The notes below the pieces were generated by a model that was not told the origin of the DNA, made no database searches, and saw only the letters and a list, made by a program, of their open reading frames with translations. A program made the translations under genes and the position numbers. A DNA stretch of 64,000 nt from Blastococcus sp. HT6-4 (GTDB taxonomy: Bacteria; Actinomycetota; Actinomycetes; Mycobacteriales; Geodermatophilaceae): NCBI RefSeq assembly GCF_039679125.1, contig NZ_CP155551.1, forward strand, positions 124,001 through 188,000, given 5' to 3'. Shown piece by piece: positions 15,444 to 23,537 of this stretch. The number at the start of each line of letters is the position of its first letter. The stretch's first letter is position 1.

Positions 15444-16961
15444 CTACCGATTGTTCGTGTCCCTGCCCGGCGTGTCCCCGCCGAGCACGCCCGGTCGGCC
15501 GACCTGGTCCACCGACGACGGATCGGTGCCGCCCCGCTCGTCGGCGTAGCCGCCGGCCGGTCCCTCGGTGCCTCCCACCGGGGCGCCCGTGTGGCCCAGC
15601 ACCGACGCGCTCTCGGGCACGCTGCCCTCGCGCAGCAGCGCGGCCTTCATGTCCGCCGGCGCCAGCCAGCGGGCCAGGTGCCACGCCGCCACCGCGACGA
15701 TCGAGCCGAGCGCGATGCCGGTGAGCGAGAAGTCCTCGGTGAAGGTCAGGGTCACGTTGCCGATGCCGATGATGATGCCCGCGGCCAGCGGCACCAGGTT
15801 GATCGGGTTGGCGAAGTCGACCCGGTTCTCCTTCCAGATCTTGGCGCCCAGCAGGCCGATCATCCCGTAGAGGACGACGGTGATCCCGCCGAGGACCCCG
15901 CCCGGGACGATGTTGATCAGCGCGCCGAACTTGGGGACGAGACCCAGCAGGATCGCGACGAGCGCCGCCACGTAGTAGGCGGCCGTCGAGTAGACGCGGG
16001 TGGCGGCCATGACGCCGATGTTCTCGGCGTAGGTGGTCGTGGGGGAGCCACCGACCGAGGTGGCGACCATGGTCGCGAAGCCGTCCGCGCCGACCGCGCG
16101 GCCCATGTACGGGTCGAGGTCGCGCTTGGTCATCTCGGCCACGGCCTTGACGTGGCCGACGTTCTCCGCGACGAGGGCGATGACGGCGGGGATGACCAGC
16201 AGGCTGAAGTTCAGCGAGAAGCTGGGCCCGGTGAAGTCCGGCAGGCCGAACCAGTCGGCCGCGGCGACGGAGTCGAAGTTGATCCGGTCGCGGGTGCTCT
16301 CGACACCCGTGCCGTCCGGCGAGGTGATCGGGCCGGCGGTGACGTCGAGCAGCACCGACAGCAGGTAACCGAAGATCAGCCCCAGCAGGATCGAGATGCG
16401 GGCGAGGAAGCCGCGCAGCGCCAGCGAGGCGACGATGACGAACGTCATCGTGGCCAGCGCGACCCACTGGTCCTGCGGCCAGTAGATGCCGGCGGCGACC
16501 GGGGCGAGGTTGAAGCCGATCAGCATGACCACCGCGCCGGTGACGGCCGGCGGCAGCACCTTGTTGATCAGCCCCAGGCCGGAGAAGTGGATGATCACAC
16601 CGACCAGCGCCAGGACGGCACCGGCGACCAGCAGGGCGCCGACGACGTCGCTGGAGTCGCCGCCGTTGGCGCGGATCGCCGCCACGCCGCCGACGAAGGC
16701 GGCGCTGGTGCCGAGGTAGCTCGGTACCCGGTTCTTGACGATCAGCAGGAAGATGATCGTCGCGATGCCGCTCATCATGATCGCGAGGTTCGGGTCCAGG
16801 CCCATGATGAGCGGGAAGACGAAGGTCGCCCCGAACATGGCGACGACGTGCTGCGCGCCGATGCCGACGGTGCGCGGCCACGTCAGCCGTTCGTCGGGGG
16901 CGACGGCCTCTCCCAGTGGGGGCGTCTTGCCGTCCCCGTAGAGCTTCCACCCGAGCGCCAT
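15444..16961 (-). CDS. NCS2 nucleobase permease (uracil/xanthine type)
   Basis: A 505-residue transporter with about 12-14 membrane segments. The substrate-binding segment reads VALVAENVGHVKAVAEM (the family A/G-E-x-x-G-H motif; UraA/RutG-like proteins have AENxGH or AEHIGH), and the later GGSPTTTYAENIGV stretch is the second conserved box of uracil-type NCS2 members. The N-terminal 25 and C-terminal 60 residues are hydrophilic. The ATG at 16961 is chosen over an in-frame start at 16982 because GAGGAGG lies just before it. It is divergent from fdrA and shares its promoter region, which contains the regulatory element at 17033-17079. Uracil is the favoured substrate. Confidence 0.92.
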   Translation of the reverse strand: MALGWKLYGDGKTPPLGEAVAPDERLTWPRTVGIGAQHVVAMFGATFVFPLIMGLDPNLAIMMSGIATIIFLLIVKNRVPSYLGTSAAFVGGVAAIRANGGDSSDVVGALLVAGAVLALVGVIIHFSGLGLINKVLPPAVTGAVVMLIGFNLAPVAAGIYWPQDQWVALATMTFVIVASLALRGFLARISILLGLIFGYLLSVLLDVTAGPITSPDGTGVESTRDRINFDSVAAADWFGLPDFTGPSFSLNFSLLVIPAVIALVAENVGHVKAVAEMTKRDLDPYMGRAVGADGFATMVATSVGGSPTTTYAENIGVMAATRVYSTAAYYVAALVAILLGLVPKFGALINIVPGGVLGGITVVLYGMIGLLGAKIWKENRVDFANPINLVPLAAGIIIGIGNVTLTFTEDFSLTGIALGSIVAVAAWHLARWLAPADMKAALLREGSVPESASVLGHTGAPVGGTEGPAGGYADERGGTDPSSVDQVGRPGVLGGDTPGRDTNNR

Positions 16962-17032
16962 GAGTGCCTCCTCGACGTGCACTTACGAGTCGATCCGGTG
17001 CTGGTCGACGGGCGTCGTCCCACCGGGAAGGC

Positions 17033-17079
17033 GTCACTGTGTCACCGCGCACAGGTTCGCGGAAGTACCTCAGTGCTAA
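17033..17079 (-). promoter_or_regulatory. Composite regulatory element, copy 2 (permease/fdrA divergent promoter)
   Basis: GTCACTGTGTCACCG (17033-17047) then AAGTACCTCAGTGCTAA (17063-17079), again 30 bases start-to-start, with one base different in each box from copy 1. It sits between the divergent permease and fdrA genes and could control both. Confidence 0.75.
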
Positions 17080-17124
17080 ATCGTTATTGCAGGAAGGTGC
17101 CGATACTTCACCGTTGAGAGATCC

Positions 17125-18648
17125 GTGGGTACGGTTCCGAGGATGAGCCCCACAGCCCCCTCCGGAGCAGGTGCCGCGGTCTCGGTGCAGCTGCGTTCCG
17201 GGGTCTACGCCGACTCCGTGAAGCTGATGCAGGTGAGTCGCCGGATCGGCGCCCGCGACGGCGTCTCCGCCGTCCTCGTCGCCATGGCGACCCCGCTCAA
17301 CCTGGAGCTCGCCGCCGGTATGGGCCTGGCTCCCGAGGGTGACCCGTCGCCCGAGCAGCTGCTCATCGCCGTCCGGGCCGAGGACGACGACGCCCTGGCG
17401 GCTGCCCTCGCCGACGTCGACAGCGCCCTCGCCGAGCGCGAGCGCTCCACCGGCAGCGCCGACGCGATCCCGCACCGCACGGTCGGTGCGGGCCTCGACG
17501 AACTGCCCGCCGACGCCCCGGCCCTCGCGATCGTCAGCGTCCCCGGCACGTACGCCGTCGCCGAGGCCGCCGACGCGATCGCCGCGGGCCGCAGCGTGCT
17601 GGTCTTCTCCGACGGCGTCCCGGTCGAGCACGAGGTCGCGCTCAAGCGCGCCGCGCACGACGCCGGGGTGCTGGTCATGGGCCCCGACTGCGGGACGGCG
17701 ATCGTCTCCGGCGTCGCCCTGGGCTTCGCCAACGTCGTCCGGCCGGGCCCGGTCGGGCTCGTGGCGGCCAGCGGCACCGGCGCCCAGCAGGTGTCCTGCC
17801 TGCTCGACATGGCCGGCGTCGGCGTCTCGCACGTGCTGGGCGTCGGCGGGCGCGACCTCTCCGAGGCCGTCGGCGGGCTCGCGACGCTCGACGCGCTGGC
17901 CGCGCTCGACGCCGACCCCGCCACCGAGCGGGTGCTGCTCGTCTCCAAGCCCCCGGCGCCGTCGGTGGCGGCCGATGTGGCGTCGTTCGCCGACGGGCTC
18001 TCCGTCCCGGTCCGCAGCGCCGCCCTCTCGGCCGAGACGCCCGACCTCACCGCCGCCGTCGAGGCGCTGCTGACCGACATGGGGCTCGACGTCCCGGTGT
18101 GGCCGTCCCGCCCCGGCCCGGCCGAGGCGGCCGTCCCCGGTGCGGTGCTGAAGGGCCTCTTCTCCGGCGGCACGCTCGCCGACGAGGTGATGCTGATCGC
18201 CTCCCCCGTGCTCGGCGGTATCCGCTCGAACACGCCGCTGGAGCCCGGGCTGGATGTCGGGACGGACCTGTCCACCTCGGGCCACCTGGTCGTCGACTTC
18301 GGCGACGACGCCCTCACCGTGGGCCGCGCCCATCCGATGATCGACCCCACGCTGCGCCTGGAGGCGATCGCCGAGCTGGCGGCCTCTGACGAGCCCGCCG
18401 TCCTGCTGCTCGACGTCGTCCTCGGGTACGGGGCCGACCCTGACCCGGCCGGCGCGCTCTCCGCCGCCCTGCAGGCCGCCCGCGCGCAGAAGGCCCTCCC
18501 GGTCGTCGTCGCGCTGATCGGCACCGAGGGCGATCCGCAGGGCTGGTCGCGCCAGGCCGACGCCCTCGCCGCCGCCGGAGCCGCCGTCTTCTCCTCGAAC
18601 GCCGCGGCGACGCGGTACGCCCTCGACCTGCTGGGAGCCTCCGCATGA
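17125..18648 (+). CDS. fdrA: FdrA-family protein (succinyl-CoA-synthetase-like; oxamate carbamoyltransferase subunit family)
   Basis: A protein of 507 residues from the GTG at 17125 (GAGAG five bases upstream) or 501 from the ATG at 17143. It has two CoA-ligase-like halves; the SucD-type glycine-rich boxes appear as VAASGTGAQQ and VLGVGGRDLSEAVGG. FdrA (AllF) in E. coli is one subunit of oxamate carbamoyltransferase, which splits oxalurate with phosphate into oxamate and carbamoyl phosphate. Here it overlaps a DUF1116 gene (AllG-like) by four bases. The third E. coli subunit (AllH, DUF2877) is not in the window. Context with pyrimidine genes suggests a carbamoyl-bearing substrate such as ureidomalonate. 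Confidence 0.88.
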   Translation: MGTVPRMSPTAPSGAGAAVSVQLRSGVYADSVKLMQVSRRIGARDGVSAVLVAMATPLNLELAAGMGLAPEGDPSPEQLLIAVRAEDDDALAAALADVDSALAERERSTGSADAIPHRTVGAGLDELPADAPALAIVSVPGTYAVAEAADAIAAGRSVLVFSDGVPVEHEVALKRAAHDAGVLVMGPDCGTAIVSGVALGFANVVRPGPVGLVAASGTGAQQVSCLLDMAGVGVSHVLGVGGRDLSEAVGGLATLDALAALDADPATERVLLVSKPPAPSVAADVASFADGLSVPVRSAALSAETPDLTAAVEALLTDMGLDVPVWPSRPGPAEAAVPGAVLKGLFSGGTLADEVMLIASPVLGGIRSNTPLEPGLDVGTDLSTSGHLVVDFGDDALTVGRAHPMIDPTLRLEAIAELAASDEPAVLLLDVVLGYGADPDPAGALSAALQAARAQKALPVVVALIGTEGDPQGWSRQADALAAAGAAVFSSNAAATRYALDLLGASA

Positions 18649-20066
18649 GCCTCGGGAACCTGCTCTCCGGCCCGCCGTCCATCGTCGCCGCCGGCGTCGA
18701 CGTCTTCTCCGACGCGCTGCGCGCCCAGGGCGCCGAGGTCGCCGACGTCGACTGGCGCCCGCCGGGCTTCGGCGACCCGGCCGACCTGGCCGCGCTGGCG
18801 CTCGACGCCCGCCGCGCGGCGGCCAACCGCACCGCCGTCGAGCGGCTGCTCGCCGCCGGGTCGGTGCTCGTCGACGTCCGGCCGGCCCACGAGGTCATCG
18901 GCCTGGCCGACCGCACGCTGCTGCACTCGGGTCCCCCGCTGACGTGGGAGGCGGCATCCGGCCCGATGCGCGGTGCGCTCGTCGGCGCCTGCCTCTTCGA
19001 GGGCTGGGCGGCCGACGTCGAGGAGGCCGAGATCCTGCTCTCCACCGGCGCGATCACCCTCGACCCCTGCCACCACCACCGCACCGTCGGCCCGATGGCC
19101 GGCGTCACCAGCCCGTCGATGTGGATGTGGTGCCTGGAGGACCCGGTCACCGGCGGGCAGGCGTTCTGCAACCTCAACGAGGGCCTCGGCAAGGTGCTGC
19201 GGATGGGCGCCTTCAACGAGGAGGTGCAGGCGCGGCTGCGCTGGATGCGCGACGTCCTCGGCCCGGTGCTGTCGAAGGCCGTGCGCGGCTCGATCGACGC
19301 CGGCAACGACCCGCTCGACGTGAAGGCCGTGCTCGCCCAGATGCTGCAGATGGGCGACGAGGGGCACAACCGCAACCGCGCCGGCTCGCTGATGGCGCTG
19401 CGCGAGCTCTCGCCGTCCATCGTGGCCGTCGAGGGCGTGCCGTCGTCGGACATCGCCGCCGTCCTGACGTTCATCGGCGGCAACGAGCACTTCTTCCTCA
19501 ACCTCGGCATGCCGACGGCCAAGCTCGCGCTGGACGCCGCCCGGAACGTGCCCGGCTCGACGATGCTCACGGTGATGTCGCGCAACGGCACGGAGTTCGG
19601 CATCCAGACCGCCGGCACCGGCGACCGCTGGTTCACCGCCCCGGCGAACACCCCGGTCGGCCTGTTCCTCGGCGACTACGGCCCCGACGACGCCAACCCC
19701 GACATCGGCGACTCGGCGATCATGGAGACCTACGGCATCGGCGGGTTCGCCATGGCCGCGGCCCCGGCGATCGTCCGGTTCGTCGGTGGCACCGTCCCCG
19801 ACGCCCTGGCGACGACGGAGCGGATGTACCAGCTCACGCTCACCGAGAACCCGGCAATGGCGATCCCGATCATGGGCTTCCGCGGCTCGCCCACCGGCAT
19901 CGACGTGCTGAAGGTGGCGCGCACCGGCTGGCTGCCGCAGATCAACACCGGCATGGCCGGGCGGATCGCCGGCACCGGCCAGGTCGGCGCGGGTCTCGTG
20001 CAGCCGCCGCAGGCGTGCTTCGAGCAGGCGCTGACCGCCCTCGCCGAGGAGGCCCGGACCGCCTGA
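18645..20066 (+). CDS. DUF1116 protein (YlbE/AllG-like)
   Basis: A 473-residue protein of the DUF1116 family, recognised from the middle region GAITLDPCHHHRTVGPMAGVTSPSMWM and the NEGLGKVLRMGAF and MGFRGSPTGIDVLKVARTG stretches. In E. coli the homologue YlbE (AllG) is part of oxamate carbamoyltransferase with FdrA. The ATG overlaps the fdrA stop, so translation is coupled. The last 12 codons and stop, plus the following hairpin, are duplicated 1.6 kb downstream (see 20030-20135 and 21631-21736). The gene is full length and intact. Confidence 0.9.
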   Translation: MSLGNLLSGPPSIVAAGVDVFSDALRAQGAEVADVDWRPPGFGDPADLAALALDARRAAANRTAVERLLAAGSVLVDVRPAHEVIGLADRTLLHSGPPLTWEAASGPMRGALVGACLFEGWAADVEEAEILLSTGAITLDPCHHHRTVGPMAGVTSPSMWMWCLEDPVTGGQAFCNLNEGLGKVLRMGAFNEEVQARLRWMRDVLGPVLSKAVRGSIDAGNDPLDVKAVLAQMLQMGDEGHNRNRAGSLMALRELSPSIVAVEGVPSSDIAAVLTFIGGNEHFFLNLGMPTAKLALDAARNVPGSTMLTVMSRNGTEFGIQTAGTGDRWFTAPANTPVGLFLGDYGPDDANPDIGDSAIMETYGIGGFAMAAAPAIVRFVGGTVPDALATTERMYQLTLTENPAMAIPIMGFRGSPTGIDVLKVARTGWLPQINTGMAGRIAGTGQVGAGLVQPPQACFEQALTALAEEARTA

Positions 20067-20135
20067 CCCCTGCCCCGGATGCGACGAACTCGTGGCCATC
20101 AGCAGCTGATGGCCACGAGTTCGTCGCACTCGGGG
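20030..20135. repeat. 106-bp direct repeat, copy 1 (end of DUF1116 gene plus hairpin)
   Basis: Identical to 21631-21736 except for one base (C at 20036, A at 21637). It covers the last 37 coding bases including the stop codon of the DUF1116 gene and a 49-base palindrome (24-base arms 20080-20103 and 20105-20128 around one A). Confidence 0.97.
20080..20128. terminator. 49-base palindrome after the DUF1116 gene
   Basis: Perfect 24-base arms around a single central A; with such a tight turn the RNA hairpin would open a small loop. It lies 14 bases after the DUF1116 stop and before the convergent gene ending at 20146, so it probably ends both transcripts. An identical copy is at 21681-21729. Confidence 0.75.
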
Positions 20136-20145
20136 AGCGGGCGGG

Positions 20146-20985
20146 TCAGGGGCGCCCGGTACCGGTCTGCGGCTGACCGGCAGACGGCGCCGGGGCGTCG
20201 TCGCCCGCCGCGGGCCGCTCGGCCGGAGCCGGGGCGGGAACCGGGGCGGGCGCGGGAGCCGGGGCCGGGGCCGGGGCCGGGCGGGGAGCGGGCGTCGACT
20301 GGGTGGCCGGGCGCTCGGGCGCCTGGTCCGCCGGCGCGCCGGTCTGCTCGGGCCGGTGGGCCTCACGGGCGTCGGAGCTCACCTGGGCGCCGTCCACGCC
20401 GCCGTCCTGGGCGTCCTCGCTGACCGAGCTGCCGAAGTCGGGCAGGGTCGGGATGTCGGCCGGGCCGGTGCCCGCCTCCGGCTCCTCCTCCGAGGTGGCC
20501 TCCTCGGAGGTCGGCTCGGTGGTCTCCTCGGCGTCACCCGAGTCGGGCACGTCGAAGGGCGTGACCGCCTCGATGGTGGTGGCCACGCCGTCCTGGACGG
20601 GGGCGGGCAGGACGCCGGCGACGCCGGCGGTGCTGACACCGACCAGGGCGGCGCCCAGGCCGGCGGAGGCCTGGGCCACGGCCCCGGCGGAGGCGAACTT
20701 GGCGACGGCGGCGGCGAGGATCGTGAACATGCGGTTTCTCCTTCTCGGTCGCCCGGCGGGCGCGGTGGACGCCGCTCCCCGGGCCGTGGGAACCGTCTCC
20801 GCCGGGGCGGGGACGGTGAGGAGACCGGTGGTCAGCAGCTCGGCGAGCTCCGCGTTCGGCCGGGCGGGTCGGGTGGACATCTCCCGCACCGTCTCCGCGA
20901 ACGACATGAGCGCCGCACCCTCGGGGGGAACGGGCCGCCCCGCGAGGTAGGCCTCGAAGGCGTCGTCGAGCTGGCTGGTGGTCAT
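20146..20985 (-). CDS. Hypothetical protein encoded with an ECF sigma factor, possible regulator
   Basis: A 279-residue protein from the ATG at 20985 (GGGGA upstream); a GTG at 21015 that overlaps the sigma stop by four bases is an alternative start. The N-terminal 90 residues are soluble (LDDAFEAYLAGRPVPPEGAALMSFAETVREMSTRP), one hydrophobic stretch lies at about 93-135, then an acidic Ser/Thr/Glu region and a C-terminal tail of Ala-Pro repeats. The layout of cytoplasmic head, membrane-associated segment and Pro-rich outer tail, and coupling to a sigma gene, suggest an anti-sigma role, but no zinc-binding motif is present. I do not recognise the family by name. Confidence 0.65.
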   Translation of the reverse strand: MTTSQLDDAFEAYLAGRPVPPEGAALMSFAETVREMSTRPARPNAELAELLTTGLLTVPAPAETVPTARGAASTAPAGRPRRRNRMFTILAAAVAKFASAGAVAQASAGLGAALVGVSTAGVAGVLPAPVQDGVATTIEAVTPFDVPDSGDAEETTEPTSEEATSEEEPEAGTGPADIPTLPDFGSSVSEDAQDGGVDGAQVSSDAREAHRPEQTGAPADQAPERPATQSTPAPRPAPAPAPAPAPAPVPAPAPAERPAAGDDAPAPSAGQPQTGTGRP

Positions 20986-21011
20986 CTCATCCCCGACATC
21001 GCCGGCGCCCC

Positions 21012-21569
21012 TCACAGGGGCGCGCCCGTGCGGTCCAGCTCACTCCGGAGGGTGAGCAGTCCGCGGCGCTGGAGCGCCTTCACCGACGCCACCGACCGGT
21101 CCATCGCTGCGGCGACCTGCTCGAGGCTCAGGTCGGCGACGATCCGCAGCAGGATGACGGTCCGCTGTTCGTCGGGGAGCGCCGCGCACAGCTGGTGGAC
21201 GGTGGCCGAGCCGAGCGCCGCCAGCGCGTCGTCCTCGACGTCCCCGCCCATGGCGGTGGGCGGCAGCCCGTCCTCGCCGCCGGCGAGCTGGGGACGTCGG
21301 CTGCGTCGCCGCCAGTCGTCCACCAGCCGGCGGTGCGCGATGGTGAAGACCCAGGCCCGCAGCGCGCCTTCGTCGCCCTCGAACGCGGACAAGCCCGTGA
21401 ACAGACCGATGAACGTCTCGCTGGCGAGATCGTCCGGCTCGAGGGCGCCGTGCAGCCGCAGGTAGCCGGTCACCGACGGGGCCAGCTCCCGGTAGAGCAC
21501 CTCGAAGGCCCAGGGGGCGCCTGCGCGTGCCGCGGAGAGGATCTCCGGGAACGGTGTTCCGACCGCCAT
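21012..21569 (-). CDS. ECF-type RNA polymerase sigma factor
   Basis: A 185-residue sigma-70-family factor. Region 2 is seen in FEVLYRELAPSVTGYLRLHGALEPDDLASETFIGLF and the AWVFTIAHRRLVDDWRRRSRR stretch that contacts the -10 element; region 4 (about 125-180) has LPDEQRTVILLRIVADLSLEQVAAAMDRSVASVKALQRRGL. It is translated with the following hypothetical gene. The module of sigma and partner is enclosed by the 106-bp direct repeats at 20030-20135 and 21631-21736. Confidence 0.95.
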   Translation of the reverse strand: MAVGTPFPEILSAARAGAPWAFEVLYRELAPSVTGYLRLHGALEPDDLASETFIGLFTGLSAFEGDEGALRAWVFTIAHRRLVDDWRRRSRRPQLAGGEDGLPPTAMGGDVEDDALAALGSATVHQLCAALPDEQRTVILLRIVADLSLEQVAAAMDRSVASVKALQRRGLLTLRSELDRTGAPL

Positions 21570-21630
21570 GGAGCACCTCCGATCGGACGGGCGTCAGCCC
21601 TGTCATCGGCAGGCACGGCCGGAAAGGTGA

Positions 21631-21736
21631 GCTGACAGCCCTCGCCGAGGAGGCCCGGACCGCCTGACCCCTGCCCCGGATGCGACGAACTCGTGGCCAT
21701 CAGCAGCTGATGGCCACGAGTTCGTCGCACTCGGGG
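21631..21736. repeat. 106-bp direct repeat, copy 2
   Basis: Second copy of 20030-20135 with 105 of 106 bases the same, lying upstream of the sigma gene. Here the coding end of the DUF1116 gene is a non-functional fragment. The copied palindrome (21681-21729) sits 17 bases from the end of the PilZ gene and may act as its terminator. Confidence 0.97.
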
Positions 21737-21746
21737 GGCGAGCCGC

Positions 21747-22502
21747 TCAGAGCAGGCCGCGGGCGCGCAGCGTGCGCAGCCCGGCGAAGACGTGCCGGCG
21801 GATCCGGTCCTGCGTCCGCTCGTGCATGTCCACGAAGCGGAAGCACAGCTCCGTGCGGCCGTCCTGCCGCGGGATCCGCCGGGTCACCTCCCCGCGGCAG
21901 GGCACCTCCTCCTGCTCCAGGCAGAGCACGAGGGGGAGGACGGCGCCGATGCGCAGCCGGTCCTCCTTCTCCGGCCGGGGCGGCTCCGCTCCGGCCGACG
22001 GCTCGGCCGGCGCCCCGGTCGCGTCGGCCTCGGTCGGCTCGTCGGCCGGTTCGTCGGTCAGGGCGGCACGGTCCGCAGTGCCGAGCGGCCCGAACAGGGC
22101 GCGCATCCCGCCCTCGCTGATGTCGAGCGTCGAACCCTGCAGCACCTCGGATCCGACGGTCATCTGCACCTGCACGCTCAGCGGCGCCCGCACCGCCGAC
22201 CGACGCTGCCCGCGGGTGGCCGGGCCGACGGGGCGCAGTCGCCACTGCGGCGGGTCGAGCTGCGTCGCGACCAGTTCCGTCGGCCGGGACCGGAGCTCCT
22301 CGGGACCGCGCCAGACCACCTCGACGTGCTCGCCGGGTTCCAGCCGGACCCGCCGCTTCGACCGGTCCTCCCCGACCGTCACGACGATCTCGGCATCGCC
22401 GGCCGCCTCCACCCAGCTCAGCAGCACGTCGCCCTTGCTGGTGACCAGCAGGTCGACCACCGCTCGGGGCTCCGGGTAGTCGACGCCCGCACTGTCCGCC
22501 AT
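21747..22502 (-). CDS. PilZ-domain protein (YcgR-like, c-di-GMP receptor)
   Basis: A 251-residue cytoplasmic protein. An N-terminal YcgR-like flap (residues 1-95) is followed by a PilZ domain whose two c-di-GMP-binding motifs are intact: RxxxR as R101-SAV-R105 and D/NxSxxG as D127-I-S-E-G-G132. A Glu/Pro/Ala-rich insert of about 45 residues (about 145-190) interrupts the barrel before the last strands (GEVTRRIPRQDGRTELCFRFVDM). The family links c-di-GMP to motility or envelope functions; no flagellar or pilus gene is nearby. Confidence 0.9.
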   Translation of the reverse strand: MADSAGVDYPEPRAVVDLLVTSKGDVLLSWVEAAGDAEIVVTVGEDRSKRRVRLEPGEHVEVVWRGPEELRSRPTELVATQLDPPQWRLRPVGPATRGQRRSAVRAPLSVQVQMTVGSEVLQGSTLDISEGGMRALFGPLGTADRAALTDEPADEPTEADATGAPAEPSAGAEPPRPEKEDRLRIGAVLPLVLCLEQEEVPCRGEVTRRIPRQDGRTELCFRFVDMHERTQDRIRRHVFAGLRTLRARGLL

Positions 22503-22688
22503 CGGTGCTCCTATGCGTTTAAGAACCGAACCGTTCCTGGCGGCGGCAGGCTAGCGGTGCGGGGCCATCAATTACGGAACGCGCTGTTCAGGCGCAGCGT
22601 GTCGGGCGTGTCGGGACCTCGAGCTCTCGATGCCGCGAATCGGGCGGAGAGGCCGTGCCCGGCGGGTTCGCCGGTCCCGCGGCGTGGC

Positions 22689-23408
22689 TCAGGCCCGGGG
22701 ACGGGTCGGGTGCGGGGTGCGCCGGTAGAGGTGCACCGACACCGCCGCGATCCAGGCCCAGCCGGCGACGACACCGGTCCACAGCCCCAGCACGGCGAGG
22801 GCGGACGTCGATCCACCGGCGACACCGGTGAACCCGGCCAGGACGACGGCGCCGGTGAGCGCCGAGGCCCAGGCCCAGCCGGGCCGCGACTCGCGCGCGA
22901 AGCGGCGGGCGAGGACGGCGGTCGCCCCGACGAGGCAGGCGAAGCCGAGCCCGCCCGCGGCCAGGTGCAGGATGCCGCTGAGCGTCGTCTCCACGGGGGC
23001 GCCGGCCGGCGTGCCGACGGGGAAGCCGTCCATCGGGTCGGCCACGAAGACGCCGCCCAGGACGAGCGCTGCGCCGTATCCGCCCAGCAGCCCACCCCCC
23101 CACGAGCCTCCCCGTCCGCCGCGCAACGCCCGGTGGACACCCACCGCGGCAGCGATCGTCATCAGCCCGGTCACGACGAGGGTGGTCACGTGGATCCAGC
23201 CCAGCGGGCCGTTGGCCAGCAGGCTCAGGCTGTGCCGGCCGAGATCGAATCCGTCACGGGTGAGCGCCTGCGCCACCCCGGAGGTCAGGTAGACGGCGCC
23301 GGCCAGTGGCCCGTAGCCCAGCAGTGATCGGGTGACGGCCGACGGGCGGTCGCAGGCGGCGACGCCGGATGCCCGGACGACGGCGACGGGGGGTGTCTCG
23401 ATGGTCAT
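22689..23408 (-). CDS. DUF998-family membrane protein
   Basis: A 239-residue integral membrane protein with six or so hydrophobic segments and the DUF998 hallmark: SLLGYGPLAGAVYLTSGVAQALTRDGFDLGRHSLSLLANGPLGWIHVTT, the loop FVADPMDGFPVGTP, and the histidine in LSGILHLAAGGLGF. The role of DUF998 proteins is not known. The frame is open upstream, but the ATG at 23408 follows GAGAGGA. It stands alone between the PilZ and DUF2470 genes. Confidence 0.82.
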   Translation of the reverse strand: MTIETPPVAVVRASGVAACDRPSAVTRSLLGYGPLAGAVYLTSGVAQALTRDGFDLGRHSLSLLANGPLGWIHVTTLVVTGLMTIAAAVGVHRALRGGRGGSWGGGLLGGYGAALVLGGVFVADPMDGFPVGTPAGAPVETTLSGILHLAAGGLGFACLVGATAVLARRFARESRPGWAWASALTGAVVLAGFTGVAGGSTSALAVLGLWTGVVAGWAWIAAVSVHLYRRTPHPTRPRA

Positions 23409-23537
23409 GACCGTTCCTCTCACGCAGTTCACTCGGCAGCAGTGAGACGGAACTCGCGGGCGCAACTCATCGGAGGAGCCCGGATGATGTCCGAGGGGCC
23501 CCGCGCCGTGCCGCGGACGGCCCGCCGGGCGCGTGAT

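Noticed and set aside
15199-18333. Another minus-strand frame of over 1,000 codons across the permease and fdrA
   Set aside because: Same reason; it covers a real promoter region and changes from one gene's shadow to another.
17205-20366. Very long open frame of over 1,000 codons on the minus strand opposite fdrA and the DUF1116 gene
   Set aside because: It is a GC-bias shadow: low-complexity Arg/Ser/Ala/Gly product, no family motif, and it runs across two clearly real genes.
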